From Actinomycetota bacterium (GTDB taxonomy: Bacteria; Actinomycetota; Actinomycetes; Nanopelagicales; Nanopelagicaceae), in NCBI GenBank assembly GCA_009698445.1, contig WLQG01000004.1, positions 1 to 56,252 of the forward strand: 56,252 nucleotides of DNA, written 5' to 3'. The notes below the pieces were generated by a model. It ran no database searches. It worked only from the letters and a program-made list of their open reading frames with translations, and was not told where the DNA came from. Position 1 is the first letter of the stretch; each line of letters begins with the position of its first letter. Below are positions 1-8,206 of this stretch, in pieces. The position numbers and the translations under genes are program-made.

Positions 1-2
1 AA

Positions 3-29
3 CGCCGTCCATTTTTTACGTGAACGGCG
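3..29. other. Imperfect inverted repeat downstream of tRNA-Gly
   Basis: CGCCGT at 3-8 pairs with ACGGCG at 24-29. After one mismatch, C10-G22 and A11-T21 can also pair, leaving a T-rich loop on the plus strand. It lies just past the 3' end of the leftward tRNA, so it could be a processing or termination hairpin. No T-tract can be judged because the window ends. Function is inferred only. Confidence 0.3.
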
Positions 30-41
30 ATAAGTTTTGAG

Positions 42-114
42 AGCGGACGACCGGGTTCGAACCGGCGACCTGAACCTTGGCAAGGTTCCGCGCTACCAAC
101 TGCGCTACGTCCGC
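42..114 (-). tRNA. tRNA-Gly (anticodon GCC)
   Basis: The reverse complement folds as a full 73-nt cloverleaf: a 7-bp acceptor stem (GCGGACG/CGTCCGC), a GCGC/GCGC D stem, a 5-bp anticodon stem GAACC/GGTTC around loop TTGCCAA with anticodon GCC, and a T arm with TTCGAAC. The discriminator base is U, as is usual for bacterial tRNA-Gly. The 3' CCA is not encoded; the bases after the discriminator are CT, so a CCA-adding enzyme is needed. A possible leftward -10, TACGAT, lies on the minus strand at 135-130. Confidence 0.95.
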
Positions 115-171
115 GAGGAGGTGAAATCTATCGTAGGTGGGGCCATTGCGCCAAAGTGGGAATTCAATGGA

Positions 172-177
172 TACCGT
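172..177 (+). promoter_or_regulatory. -10 element TACCGT for leaderless pabB
   Basis: TACCGT is followed by exactly six bases and then GTG at 184. This is the spacing expected when transcription starts on the first base of the start codon. There is no recognisable -35. Confidence 0.45.
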
Positions 178-183
178 TACCTT

Positions 184-1173
184 GTGAGTTCATCGCCCAA
201 TGCGCCTATTTTTTGGATGAATGGGCGGTTGGCAACTGGCCTATCGCAGGTCTCAGATGATCCTTCGTGTTTAGCCGATGGAGGATTCTGGGCAGTCTCA
301 ACAACATTTGAAGGCGATTTTCAAGCATTCAAGTTTGATGACGTAAGTGCTGCAGAATTTCCGAAAACATCGTGGGAAAAAATTGATGGAACATGGACTA
401 CTAGTGCAAACGAGAATGAATATGTTTCCTATGTGCAACGTATCCAAGAGTTGATTGCACAAGGGTGGGTATATCAAGTAAATGCTTGCAGAGAAATTTC
501 CATTGACACTGAGACAGAAAATTTACGTGGATTATTCAGCGCCTTGTTAGAGGGAAATCCAGCGCCATGGGCCTCATACCTTGAAGCCCCAGGTATCAAT
601 ATCGCCTCGGCTTCACCAGAACTGTTCCTAAAACGAGAGGGAAATCGAGTACGCACATCGCCTATTAAGGGAACCGCGCCAGTTGGGACTAAGGATTTCG
701 GTGTTAAAGATAGGGCCGAAAACATCATGATCGTTGATCTGATGAGAAATGATTTAGGACAAATTTGCAAAAGTGGAACGGTATCGGTACCGAGATTACT
801 TTCAACCGAAGCTCATCCTGGTTTAGTGCATTTAGTCTCTGATATTGAAGGTGAGTTAGCGAAAGACACAACATGGTCACAGATTTTCACATTGCTGAGT
901 CCGCCAGGTTCAATAAGTGGAGCGCCGAAATCATCTGCAGTTTCAGTAATTAAGGAAAATGAAGGAAATCGTGGGCCGTATTGTGGAGTTTTGGGTTGGG
1001 TGCAAGGAGATACTTGCGAACTATCAGTTGCTATTCGCATTTTCTTCAAAGATGACAAGTTGCGTTTTGGAACGGGTGCTGGAATAACGTGGGCTAGTGA
1101 TCCTGCGGCTGAATGGGAAGAGACGCAACTTAAAGCCAGACGCCTAGTCTCACTTGCCGGCGGTGTTTTATGA
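184..1173 (+). CDS. pabB: Aminodeoxychorismate synthase component I
   Basis: Converts chorismate plus ammonia to 4-amino-4-deoxychorismate for p-aminobenzoate and folate synthesis. The chorismate-binding domain fills the C-terminal three quarters. PIKGT carries the lysine (about residue 162) that separates PabB from TrpE, which has Ala there; MIVDLMRND is near 182 and SPPGSISGAPK further on. At 329 residues it has only a short N-terminal part, as in other short actinobacterial PabB proteins. Start choice: the open frame extends left through the tRNA, so the early part cannot be real. GTG 184 has a leaderless-type -10; GTG 121 and ATG 217 are alternatives. The stop overlaps the pabC start (ATGA). 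The glutaminase partner pabA is not in this window. Confidence 0.85.
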   Translation: MSSSPNAPIFWMNGRLATGLSQVSDDPSCLADGGFWAVSTTFEGDFQAFKFDDVSAAEFPKTSWEKIDGTWTTSANENEYVSYVQRIQELIAQGWVYQVNACREISIDTETENLRGLFSALLEGNPAPWASYLEAPGINIASASPELFLKREGNRVRTSPIKGTAPVGTKDFGVKDRAENIMIVDLMRNDLGQICKSGTVSVPRLLSTEAHPGLVHLVSDIEGELAKDTTWSQIFTLLSPPGSISGAPKSSAVSVIKENEGNRGPYCGVLGWVQGDTCELSVAIRIFFKDDKLRFGTGAGITWASDPAAEWEETQLKARRLVSLAGGVL

Positions 1174-1922
1174 AAGTGATTTATAACGGGCATCTGCAGG
1201 GCATAAGCCACGTACCGGCAACTATTTCAGGTTGGCTAGATGGTGAAGGAATTTTCGAGACTATAAAGACCGTCGGAAATCGCGCATTTTCACTAGATCG
1301 ACATATTGCGCGAGCACATAGGAGTGCGCAAGAACTTGGAATAACGATTCCACTTACTGCTGAAATTTCACAGGGAGTGGTTGAGCTTTTTGCCGCAGTC
1401 CCGCAGGGTTTAGGAATGCTACGAATTAGTTTCGACAATCAATCGAACTGGCTTGCAGTACATATGCCGTATACAGAACAATCTAAGAGTTGTGATATTC
1501 GCATTCATCCCAAGCCAGTCGTAGGCAATGTTCACAAAAGATTTCCATATAGCGATCGCCTAGAGATTCTTGAGCAGGCTCAGCTTGCTGATTTTGACGA
1601 TGCAATCACAATCAATCCTGAAGGCAACATCTGTGAAGGGTCGGTCACGAATTTCATCGCTTGTATTGATGGAGTTTGGGTAACGCCGCCAACTTCTGAT
1701 TGTGTGTTGCCAGGAATTATTCGCGAAATATTGATTGAAAACAACCTAGTTGCCCTTGAGAGCATCCCGGCAGATCGGGTTTCTCAAATCACTTCAGCTT
1801 TTTTCATAAGTAGTTTGCGTTTATCTCATGCGATTTCTTCCATCGATTCAAGGCCGTTGCATCTTTCACACGCGTTCGGAGAAGAAATTGCGGCATTGGC
1901 ACATAAGTATTCGGTAGGCTAG
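1170..1922 (+). CDS. pabC: Aminodeoxychorismate lyase (aminotransferase class IV fold)
   Basis: A PLP-dependent class IV protein of 250 residues, probably releasing pyruvate from aminodeoxychorismate to give p-aminobenzoate. The fold is recognised from the N-terminal [14 protein letters not shown], an arginine-rich [10 protein letters not shown] helix, the likely PLP lysine near residue 123 ([10 protein letters not shown]), and [12 protein letters not shown] near 151. Its start overlaps the pabB stop by four bases, which implies translational coupling and supports PabC over the related branched-chain or D-amino-acid aminotransferases. Those remain possible from sequence alone. Confidence 0.82.
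   Translation: MKVIYNGHLQGISHVPATISGWLDGEGIFETIKTVGNRAFSLDRHIARAHRSAQELGITIPLTAEISQGVVELFAAVPQGLGMLRISFDNQSNWLAVHMPYTEQSKSCDIRIHPKPVVGNVHKRFPYSDRLEILEQAQLADFDDAITINPEGNICEGSVTNFIACIDGVWVTPPTSDCVLPGIIREILIENNLVALESIPADRVSQITSAFFISSLRLSHAISSIDSRPLHLSHAFGEEIAALAHKYSVG
1915..1920 (+). promoter_or_regulatory. -10 element TAGGCT for leaderless thrS
   Basis: TAGGCT, six bases (AGCCAC), then ATG 1927. No Shine-Dalgarno sequence lies between. The hexamer overlaps the 3' end of pabC. The same layout is seen at 23676-23690. Confidence 0.6.
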
Positions 1923-1926
1923 CCAC

Positions 1927-3909
1927 ATGATTCAGGTAACCGTTGATGGCGCTTCGCGCTCTATAGAGGCAGATCAACGCCCTACTCACTTATTTGCTGA
2001 CAATAAAGATGTAGTTGTTTGTCGAATTAATGGCGTACTCAAAGATTTATGGACCGATCTTAAAGAGGGCGATGTAATCGAGTCAGTCTTAATCAACTCA
2101 CCTGACGGGCTCTTTGTGCTTCGACACTCGACTGCGCATGTAATGGCGCAAGCGGTGCAGGAAGTTTATGCGGATACAAAACTTGGAATTGGCCCACCGA
2201 TAAAAGATGGTTTTTACTACGATTTTGATCCAAAGGTTCCTTTTAATCCAGATGACTTAATCAAGATTGAAAGTGCAATGCGCAAGATTGTTAAAGATGG
2301 CCAACGTTTTCGTCGTCGCGTTGTTAGCGAATCGCAAGCCTTGGCAGAACTTACACACGAGCCATATAAATGTGAACTCATTGGCATTAAAGGTCCAGCA
2401 GGTGAAGAAGCAAGTGTGGAAGTTGGGGGAGCAGAGCTCACTATCTATGACAACTTAGGCCGTGATGGAAATCCTGTATGGAGCGATCTCTGTCGAGGTC
2501 CACATCTGCCGTCAACAAAAATGATCCCTGCATTTAAATTAATGCGAAGCGCGGCGGCGTATTGGCGCGGATCTGAAAAAAATCCGATGCTGCAACGAAT
2601 TTATGGCACAGCGTGGCCTTCGCAAGATGAACTCAATGCCCACCTTGAACTTTTAGCCGAGGCTGAAAAACGCGACCATCGTCGATTAGGAACTGAACTC
2701 GATCTTTTCTCATTTCCTGAAGAGATTGGTTCTGGTCTTGCAGTGTTTCACCCTAAGGGGGGAATCATTCGCCGGGCGATGGAAGATTATTCGCGCAAGC
2801 GCCATGAAGAAGAAGATTATGAATTTGTTTATTCGCCTCATTTAACCAAGGCAGCGCTGTTTGAAAAATCTGGTCACTTGGATTGGTATTCCGAAGGAAT
2901 GTATCCACCAATGATTATGGATGAAGAACTCCACGCTGATGGAACCATCAAGAAACCTGGCCAGCAGTACTACATGAAGCCAATGAACTGCCCCTTCCAC
3001 AACTTAATTTTCCAAGCCCGTCAACGCTCTTATCGCGAGCTCCCACTTCGCTTATTCGAATTTGGCACGGTCTATCGCTATGAAAAATCAGGCGTACTTC
3101 ACGGCATAACCCGTGCACGAGGCTTCACGCAAGATGATGCGCATATCTATTGCACAAAAGAGCAGATGGCCGATGAGTTGGATTCATTATTAACATTCGT
3201 TCTCAATTTGCTGCGTGACTATGGTCTTAACGATTTCTACCTCGAACTTTCCACAAAAAACCCTGAAAAGTTTGTGGGAGAAGACGCAGATTGGGAAGAA
3301 GCAACCGAGACTTTACGTAAGGCGGCCGTCGCACAGAACCTAGAACTTGTTCTAGACGATGGTGGCGCAGCTTTTTATGGTCCAAAAATTTCAGTACAAG
3401 CTAAAGATGCAATTGGGCGCACGTGGCAGATGTCAACGATTCAAGTTGATTTCCAACTGCCACAACGATTTGAACTTGAGTATTCAGCAGCTGATGGTTC
3501 ACGCCAACGTCCTGTGATGATTCACCGAGCATTGTTTGGATCTATTGAACGTTTCTTTGGTGTTCTCACTGAACACTATTCAGGCGCGTTCCCACCATGG
3601 CTTGCACCAGTTCAGGCAGTTGGTATTCCAGTGGCTGAAGCTTTTGCCGATTATTTAGCCGATGTTATTAAGCAGATGAAGAAGGCTGGAATCCGCGCCG
3701 AGCTAGATGCTTCTGATGATCGTATGCAGAAAAAGGTACGAAACGCTCAGATGCAGAAGGTTCCATTTATGGTTATTGCTGGTGAGGAAGATATGGCAGC
3801 CGGTGCTGTCTCATTCCGCTATCGCAACGGTGAACAGAAGAATGGAATTCCAATTGCGCAAGCGATTGCCGAAATTCAAAAAACTGTAGCTGAGCGCACC
3901 CAGGTTTAA
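1927..3909 (+). CDS. thrS: Threonine--tRNA ligase
   Basis: Class II synthetase charging tRNA-Thr. At 660 residues it has full length: TGS domain (about 1-60), second additional/editing domain beginning at HSTAH (residues 67-71, zinc/editing histidines), catalytic core with [10 protein letters not shown] near 353 and the motif 2 region [14 protein letters not shown], then a C-terminal anticodon-binding domain ending in the [10 protein letters not shown] segment. Start ATG 1927 follows a TAGGCT hexamer at leaderless spacing and has no ribosome binding site. The HIT gene follows two bases after the stop, as in Mycobacterium (Rv2614c-Rv2613c). Confidence 0.97.
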   Translation: MIQVTVDGASRSIEADQRPTHLFADNKDVVVCRINGVLKDLWTDLKEGDVIESVLINSPDGLFVLRHSTAHVMAQAVQEVYADTKLGIGPPIKDGFYYDFDPKVPFNPDDLIKIESAMRKIVKDGQRFRRRVVSESQALAELTHEPYKCELIGIKGPAGEEASVEVGGAELTIYDNLGRDGNPVWSDLCRGPHLPSTKMIPAFKLMRSAAAYWRGSEKNPMLQRIYGTAWPSQDELNAHLELLAEAEKRDHRRLGTELDLFSFPEEIGSGLAVFHPKGGIIRRAMEDYSRKRHEEEDYEFVYSPHLTKAALFEKSGHLDWYSEGMYPPMIMDEELHADGTIKKPGQQYYMKPMNCPFHNLIFQARQRSYRELPLRLFEFGTVYRYEKSGVLHGITRARGFTQDDAHIYCTKEQMADELDSLLTFVLNLLRDYGLNDFYLELSTKNPEKFVGEDADWEEATETLRKAAVAQNLELVLDDGGAAFYGPKISVQAKDAIGRTWQMSTIQVDFQLPQRFELEYSAADGSRQRPVMIHRALFGSIERFFGVLTEHYSGAFPPWLAPVQAVGIPVAEAFADYLADVIKQMKKAGIRAELDASDDRMQKKVRNAQMQKVPFMVIAGEEDMAAGAVSFRYRNGEQKNGIPIAQAIAEIQKTVAERTQV

Positions 3910-3911
3910 TC

Positions 3912-4433
3912 ATGGATATTGATGGCGCAGGGATGCCTGATGGTTGGCAACGTTTGTGGGCCCCGCATCGTCTTGAGTATTTACGTGGTGAAAACCGACC
4001 ATTGGAAGGCAACGAAGTCGAGTGTCCCTTTTGCAGAATTCCTACATTAAGTGATTCTCAAGGATTAATAGTTCACCGAGGCACCACGGCTTTTGTTGTG
4101 ATGAATTTGTATCCATATAACCCGGGGCACTTGTTGGTATGCGCGTATCGCCATGTCGCTGATTTGACTGATTTAAGTGAAGACGAAAGAAATGAAATTT
4201 CTTCACTGAGTGCTCATGCTATGAAAACTATTCGCAAAGTTTCAGCACCAGCCGGTTTTAATTTAGGAATGAATCAAGGTGCGATATCTGGAGCAGGTGT
4301 TGCAGAGCATATACATCAGCACATTGTTCCTCGCTGGAGCGGTGACGCTAATTTCATGCCGATTATTGGCAAGACCAAAGTGTTGCCACAGTTACTGAAT
4401 TTAACGCGAGATGAGATTGCTGCAGCTTGGTAG
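3912..4433 (+). CDS. HIT-family protein, probable Ap4A phosphorylase
   Basis: A 173-residue histidine-triad nucleotide-binding protein. The triad HIHQHIVPRW lies near residues 136-145, preceded by GMNQGAISGAG; a CPFC motif near residue 37 may bind zinc. The orthologous neighbourhood in Mycobacterium (Rv2613c, between thrS and pgsA) encodes a diadenosine tetraphosphate phosphorylase, so that activity is inferred here. Aminoacyl-tRNA synthetases make Ap4A as a by-product, which fits its place next to thrS. The stop lies two bases from the stop of the converging gene, with no terminator visible. Confidence 0.85.
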   Translation: MDIDGAGMPDGWQRLWAPHRLEYLRGENRPLEGNEVECPFCRIPTLSDSQGLIVHRGTTAFVVMNLYPYNPGHLLVCAYRHVADLTDLSEDERNEISSLSAHAMKTIRKVSAPAGFNLGMNQGAISGAGVAEHIHQHIVPRWSGDANFMPIIGKTKVLPQLLNLTRDEIAAAW

Positions 4434-4435
4434 TT

Positions 4436-5017
4436 TTAGACGAGCTGCTCTAAATATTGCTTTATAACATCAAGCCCGATTCCATTTTCAAAGACTAAAG
4501 GGATGGCTGGAAAAAGTACGCCAGCTGCAAATGCACCTTCACCCATAGAGGTAGCGAGCTCTAAGTATTCATCGCGAAACTCTTGCACCAATGTTTCATG
4601 TTCTGGTTCGCATGGATTTTGGGTTGGAGGCGTTGTTGAATAATCAGTAATGACCATGTCAGAAAGTGAGATCAAAGCGCGCGGTGAACCGTCGTCATCA
4701 TGTAAAACTAAGTAAGGAGTTGCCACCTGATCAAAAACACGGGTAGCTAACATAACCGCATCATCAAAATCTGCATTATTTCCATCTAAATGCGTTACAA
4801 CAATCATGCGAGGAGTCAGAAATTCATCAAAAGATTGCCATTGATCAATGGTTGCTTGGTCGATCCCAGTGTTGGGATTAATTGCAAAGATTGCTAAGGA
4901 AACTTCACCAGATGCATTCTCGCCAATACTGGCCCCTAAGGCAGCAGCAACATCGGCCGGTGCCGCTGATGGGTGGCCAAAGACGCAAAGATTCAAGCCC
5001 AATGTGTGATTCTGCAC
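4436..5017 (-). CDS. Degenerate EF-G G-domain-like protein
   Basis: 193 residues, leftward, with no clear full-length relative that I recognise. The order of segments follows the GTPase part of EF-G: GHPSAAPA (14-21) where the P-loop GHxxxGKT would be, a hydrophobic strand LAIFAINPNTGIDQAT like the EF-G strand VLVVDAVAGVQPQT, THLDGNNADFDD (75-86) where NKxDRxGADF would be, SPRALISLSDMVI like the G' strand, an acidic helix, and AGVLFPAIPLVFENGIGLDVI like the EF-G segment PVLCGSAxxNxGVxxLLD. Lysine and threonine of the P-loop, the DxxG motif and NK of NKxD are missing, so GTP binding is unlikely. The GTG start follows TAGGCT at leaderless spacing, which argues for expression. Function unknown; the homology is judged by eye. 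Confidence 0.7.
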   Translation of the reverse strand: MQNHTLGLNLCVFGHPSAAPADVAAALGASIGENASGEVSLAIFAINPNTGIDQATIDQWQSFDEFLTPRMIVVTHLDGNNADFDDAVMLATRVFDQVATPYLVLHDDDGSPRALISLSDMVITDYSTTPPTQNPCEPEHETLVQEFRDEYLELATSMGEGAFAAGVLFPAIPLVFENGIGLDVIKQYLEQLV

Positions 5018-5023
5018 TGGGTC

Positions 5024-5033
5024 AGCCTACGAT
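5024..5033. promoter_or_regulatory. Overlapping divergent -10 elements
   Basis: On the minus strand TAGGCT (5029-5024) stands six bases before GTG 5017. On the plus strand TACGAT (5028-5033) stands eight bases before ATG 5042 of pgsA. The two hexamers share the central TA step, so the two promoters would compete for or share one opening site. Only 24 bases separate the two start codons. Confidence 0.5.
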
Positions 5034-5041
5034 GTGCAGTG

Positions 5042-5641
5042 ATGTTAAGTCGTTCTTTGAAACCAGCGGTTACGAGATTAATAACACCCGTAGCCTCATT
5101 TGCGCTGCGAATCGGGATAACACCAAATGCAGTCACCTGGGTTGGGGCGATCGGAGTGATTACTTCAGCGCTCTATTTCTACCCGCGTGGAGATTTTTTT
5201 TACGGAACTGCGGTTATAGCAATATTTGCTCTAAGTGATCTCTTTGACGGAACGATGGCGCGAATTTCCAAAAAGGGTGCAAGCGTATGGGGAAGTTTTC
5301 TGGATTCCACAATAGATCGATTAACTGATTCCGCAATTTTATTGGGAATCAGTATTTATTTGATAGATCATGCCGATCGTCTCAGTTTTGTAGTAATCAT
5401 CACCTTAGTCACAGGCATTCTAGTTCCTTATATCCGCGCCAAAGCTGAAAGTTATTCTGTAACGTGTAGTGGAGGAATAGCAGAGCGCACCGAGAGATTA
5501 ATTATGGCAATGTCAGCAATAGCATTAGATGGACTTGGCATCCCATATGTATTAGCTATTGGAATGTGGTTGCTTGCAGTACTTGGCGCTATAACAGTTG
5601 TTCAACGTATGTTAATTGTGCGTAAGGCCTTTTTGCAGTGA
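5042..5641 (+). CDS. pgsA: CDP-alcohol phosphatidyltransferase (phosphatidylinositol phosphate synthase type)
   Basis: A membrane enzyme of 199 residues that transfers a phosphatidyl group from CDP-diacylglycerol to an alcohol. The metal-binding CDP-alcohol motif is present as DLFDGTMARISKKGASVWGS, with the closing aspartates in FLDSTIDRLTD. Hydrophobic segments flank it and continue to the C-terminus. The context pgsA-patA-pimA matches the mycobacterial PIM locus (Rv2612c-Rv2610c), where this enzyme makes phosphatidylinositol phosphate from inositol phosphate; that substrate is inferred. Start: ATG 5042 (MLSRSLKPAV) is preferred over an upstream in-frame start because the extra residues are not family-like and would overlap the divergent gene. 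Confidence 0.88.
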   Translation: MLSRSLKPAVTRLITPVASFALRIGITPNAVTWVGAIGVITSALYFYPRGDFFYGTAVIAIFALSDLFDGTMARISKKGASVWGSFLDSTIDRLTDSAILLGISIYLIDHADRLSFVVIITLVTGILVPYIRAKAESYSVTCSGGIAERTERLIMAMSAIALDGLGIPYVLAIGMWLLAVLGAITVVQRMLIVRKAFLQ

Positions 5642-6522
5642 TCGAGAATTTTACTGCCTGGGGATATTTCGCTGCATGGCGAGTTCTTCGCTGGCTACCT
5701 GAAACCTTTGTGTATTCAAAGGCCAATAATGTCGCTGACTATCTCGTTAAAAAGAACGGTAAGAGCGTTGCTCGGTTGCGTTCAAATTTGGCGCGAACTT
5801 CACCGAACATCACAGAATTAGATTTAGACCTACTTGCTTACCGAGGAATGCGATCGGCGCTTCGATATTGGTGTGACGTCTTTAGATTTCCCGATTGGTC
5901 AAAAGAGCGGATTCTTAGCACCGTCACTGTCAATGATGAAAGTATTTTGATGGACGCAGTTGCTGCCGGAAACGGGGCGATTGTGACGCTACCTCACTGT
6001 GGCAATTATGATCATGCAGCGGCATATTTTTGCGCTAGAGGAGCAAGAATTGTCACCGTTGCTGAGCATTTAAAACCAGAAAAGCTATTCAAAAAATTTA
6101 TGCAATATCGTGAGGATTTTGGCATGGAATCTCTTCCGCTAGACGGTCGAGTTATTCCCACGTTGATGCAACGTATTCGAAGCGGAAGCGTTATCGCACT
6201 TGCCGCGGATCGTGATCTTTCTAAATCGGGAATCGATGTGAATTTCTTCGGTGGCCCAGCAAGGATGCCAGCTGGTCCTGCGCTACTTGCCATTCGCACG
6301 GGAGCCCCACTGATTAGTGCCTATATTTCCTACACCGATGCGGGAATACATATTGATTTAACAGTTATCGAAATTCCAACACAAGGAAGTGAAAGCGAAC
6401 GTGTCGCCGCAGTTGTTCAGAAAAGTGCAGATTTGTTTGCCCAAGGCATTTCGAAATATCCACAAGATTGGCACATGATGCAGCGCATTTGGATTGATGG
6501 CGATTTTAAGGATCGTCAATAA
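5638..6522 (+). CDS. patA: Phosphatidylinositol mannoside acyltransferase (LpxL/HtrB family)
   Basis: A 294-residue lysophospholipid-type acyltransferase. The catalytic H-X4-D motif is HCGNYD near residues 121-126, and the FFGGPARMPAGPALLA block follows. By synteny with Rv2611c it should acylate a mannose of phosphatidylinositol mannosides on the inner face of the membrane. The GTG start overlaps the pgsA stop (GTGA), and the stop overlaps the pimA start, so the three PIM genes form a coupled unit. Confidence 0.87.
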   Translation: MIENFTAWGYFAAWRVLRWLPETFVYSKANNVADYLVKKNGKSVARLRSNLARTSPNITELDLDLLAYRGMRSALRYWCDVFRFPDWSKERILSTVTVNDESILMDAVAAGNGAIVTLPHCGNYDHAAAYFCARGARIVTVAEHLKPEKLFKKFMQYREDFGMESLPLDGRVIPTLMQRIRSGSVIALAADRDLSKSGIDVNFFGGPARMPAGPALLAIRTGAPLISAYISYTDAGIHIDLTVIEIPTQGSESERVAAVVQKSADLFAQGISKYPQDWHMMQRIWIDGDFKDRQ

Positions 6523-7706
6523 TGCTGACTAAGAAGTTAAAAATCGGAATCGTTTGTCCGTATGGTTGGGATACGCCAGGTGGCGTGCAAAACCATGTTC
6601 GTGATTTAGCAGAATTCTTGATTGCATCTGGCCATAGCGTCTCTGTGCTTGCTCCAGCAATCAATGAAGAGAAATTACCAAACTATGTTGTCAGTGCAGG
6701 AAAGCCAATTTCTATTCCGTATAACGGGGCAGTTGCACGAGTTCTCTTTGGTCCTATTGCTTATGCCAGAGTGCGCCAGTGGATTGCAAGTGGAGATTTT
6801 GATTTGCTCCACTTACACGAACCCGCTATTCCATCTATTTCCCTATTAGCGTGTTGGGCCGCTGAAGGTCCTATGGTTGGGACTTTTCATGCCGCAGCAA
6901 AACGCCAAAAAGTAATCTTTGCAATTGGGCCAATTTTAGAGCCGGCAATTGAAAAACTTTCAGCGCGAATTGCAGTTTCTGAGGCGGCACGCCTAACACT
7001 TACTGATCACCTCGAGACAGATGCCGTGGTGATTCCTAATGGAATTTATGCAAAAAGGTATGCAGATGGAACTGCACAGGAAAAATGGTCTGGCAATACC
7101 ATCGGTTTCATTGGTCGATTTGAAGAACCGCGTAAGGGGCTACAAGTTCTTGTAGATGCACTGCCCATAATTGCTCGATTTGCACCTGATGTGAAAGTTT
7201 TTGTTGCAGGTCCCGGAGATTCTAAAGATTTCGAAAAAGAGATTGACCCCCAGCTTCGCGATCGTTTCGAATTTCTAGGCAAGATTTCCGAACAAGAAAA
7301 GGCTGATTTCATGTCTTCCGTTTCTCTCTATGTTGCACCAAATACTGGTGGAGAGTCATTCGGAATTATTTTGGCAGAAGCCCTCGCTGGCGGCGCATGT
7401 GTTGTGGCTAGCGATATTCCCGCTTTTGATTCACTTCTAGGCGGGGGAGAATTCGGAGCATTGTTTGAATCTGAAAACTCCACGGAATTAGCCAAAGTAG
7501 TTATCGATCTATTGCGTGATGACAAGAAACGGAAAGAGCTATCTATCGCCGGCAAAATTCGATCTCAATTATTTGATTGGGATGTTGTTGCCCAGCAAAT
7601 CTTTTCGATTTATGAGATGGCTATTGTTGGTGGGCAAGGTGTTTCACTTAGCTCTGACGGGCGCGCTTGGGGCCGGTTCATTTCACGCGACGAGGAGAAG
7701 AAATGA
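6522..7706 (+). CDS. pimA: Phosphatidylinositol alpha-mannosyltransferase
   Basis: A GT4-family (GT-B fold) glycosyltransferase of 394 residues, the first mannosylation step from GDP-mannose onto phosphatidylinositol. The N-terminal domain begins CPYGWDTPGGVQNHVRDLAE, typical of PimA. The C-terminal nucleotide-sugar domain shows GRFEEPRKGL near 200 and ESFGIILAEALAGG near 280, which carries the EX7E-type motif. It follows patA with a one-base overlap (TAATG), and its stop overlaps the next start (ATGA). Confidence 0.92.
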   Translation: MLTKKLKIGIVCPYGWDTPGGVQNHVRDLAEFLIASGHSVSVLAPAINEEKLPNYVVSAGKPISIPYNGAVARVLFGPIAYARVRQWIASGDFDLLHLHEPAIPSISLLACWAAEGPMVGTFHAAAKRQKVIFAIGPILEPAIEKLSARIAVSEAARLTLTDHLETDAVVIPNGIYAKRYADGTAQEKWSGNTIGFIGRFEEPRKGLQVLVDALPIIARFAPDVKVFVAGPGDSKDFEKEIDPQLRDRFEFLGKISEQEKADFMSSVSLYVAPNTGGESFGIILAEALAGGACVVASDIPAFDSLLGGGEFGALFESENSTELAKVVIDLLRDDKKRKELSIAGKIRSQLFDWDVVAQQIFSIYEMAIVGGQGVSLSSDGRAWGRFISRDEEKK

Positions 7707-8206
7707 GAACCTGGATAAGCATTGGTTTCCTATTGCTTATAGGCATTTGGTATCTCTCTTTTTCAGCAACTCGTTTGGACCGATTACATCATCGTGTTGA
7801 AACAAGTTGGGCAAATTTGGACGTGTTATTGCAAAAGCGCGCCGCCATTGCACTTGAAATAGCCCATAGCGATTTAGCCGATCCTGCCACCTCGATGTTA
7901 TTAACCGGTGCGGCTTATCAAGCAAGAGATGCCGAAGTTAAAAACCGTTCGATGGCCGAAAGTGGACTATCGGGTGCACTCGGTTTATTGATTGCAGATG
8001 GGTTACCCCATGCAAGCGCGCCAGAGCAAGCGCTACTTCAAGAACTCTCGGTTTTAACTTCAAAAATTCGAATCGCGATTTCGATACACACAGATGCCGT
8101 TTCATCTACACAAATGGTGCGTCGTAAATTTTTTGTGAGAATGTTTAGATTGGCAGGTACGGCACCACTTCCAGTTACTTATGAGTTTGAATCTGATGCT
8201 CTTTAA
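7703..8206 (+). CDS. LemA-like membrane-anchored protein
   Basis: 167 residues. An N-terminal hydrophobic segment (about 3-20) is followed by a helical stretch LDRLHHRVETSWANLDVLLQ that resembles the LemA signature (aromatic/NRVExAWxxIDVQLKRR). The rest looks helical and acidic. LemA-family function is not well defined; they are membrane proteins with most of the chain outside. Start ATG 7703 has a GAGGAG ribosome binding site at 7692-7697 and overlaps the pimA stop, so it is co-translated with envelope lipid genes. An upstream in-frame start within pimA is less likely. Confidence 0.65.
   Translation: MRTWISIGFLLLIGIWYLSFSATRLDRLHHRVETSWANLDVLLQKRAAIALEIAHSDLADPATSMLLTGAAYQARDAEVKNRSMAESGLSGALGLLIADGLPHASAPEQALLQELSVLTSKIRIAISIHTDAVSSTQMVRRKFFVRMFRLAGTAPLPVTYEFESDAL

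Noticed and set aside
37-183. pabB reading frame extending from TTG 37 through the tRNA-Gly gene
   Set aside because: The sequence is fully explained by the tRNA on the other strand, and the translated residues do not resemble PabB.
813-1211. Leftward open frame of 132 residues opposite pabB
   Set aside because: No recognisable domain; it lies wholly opposite a well-supported gene, as do the other long antisense frames (for example 17435-17848, 26105-26644, 34924-35496, 42250-42966).
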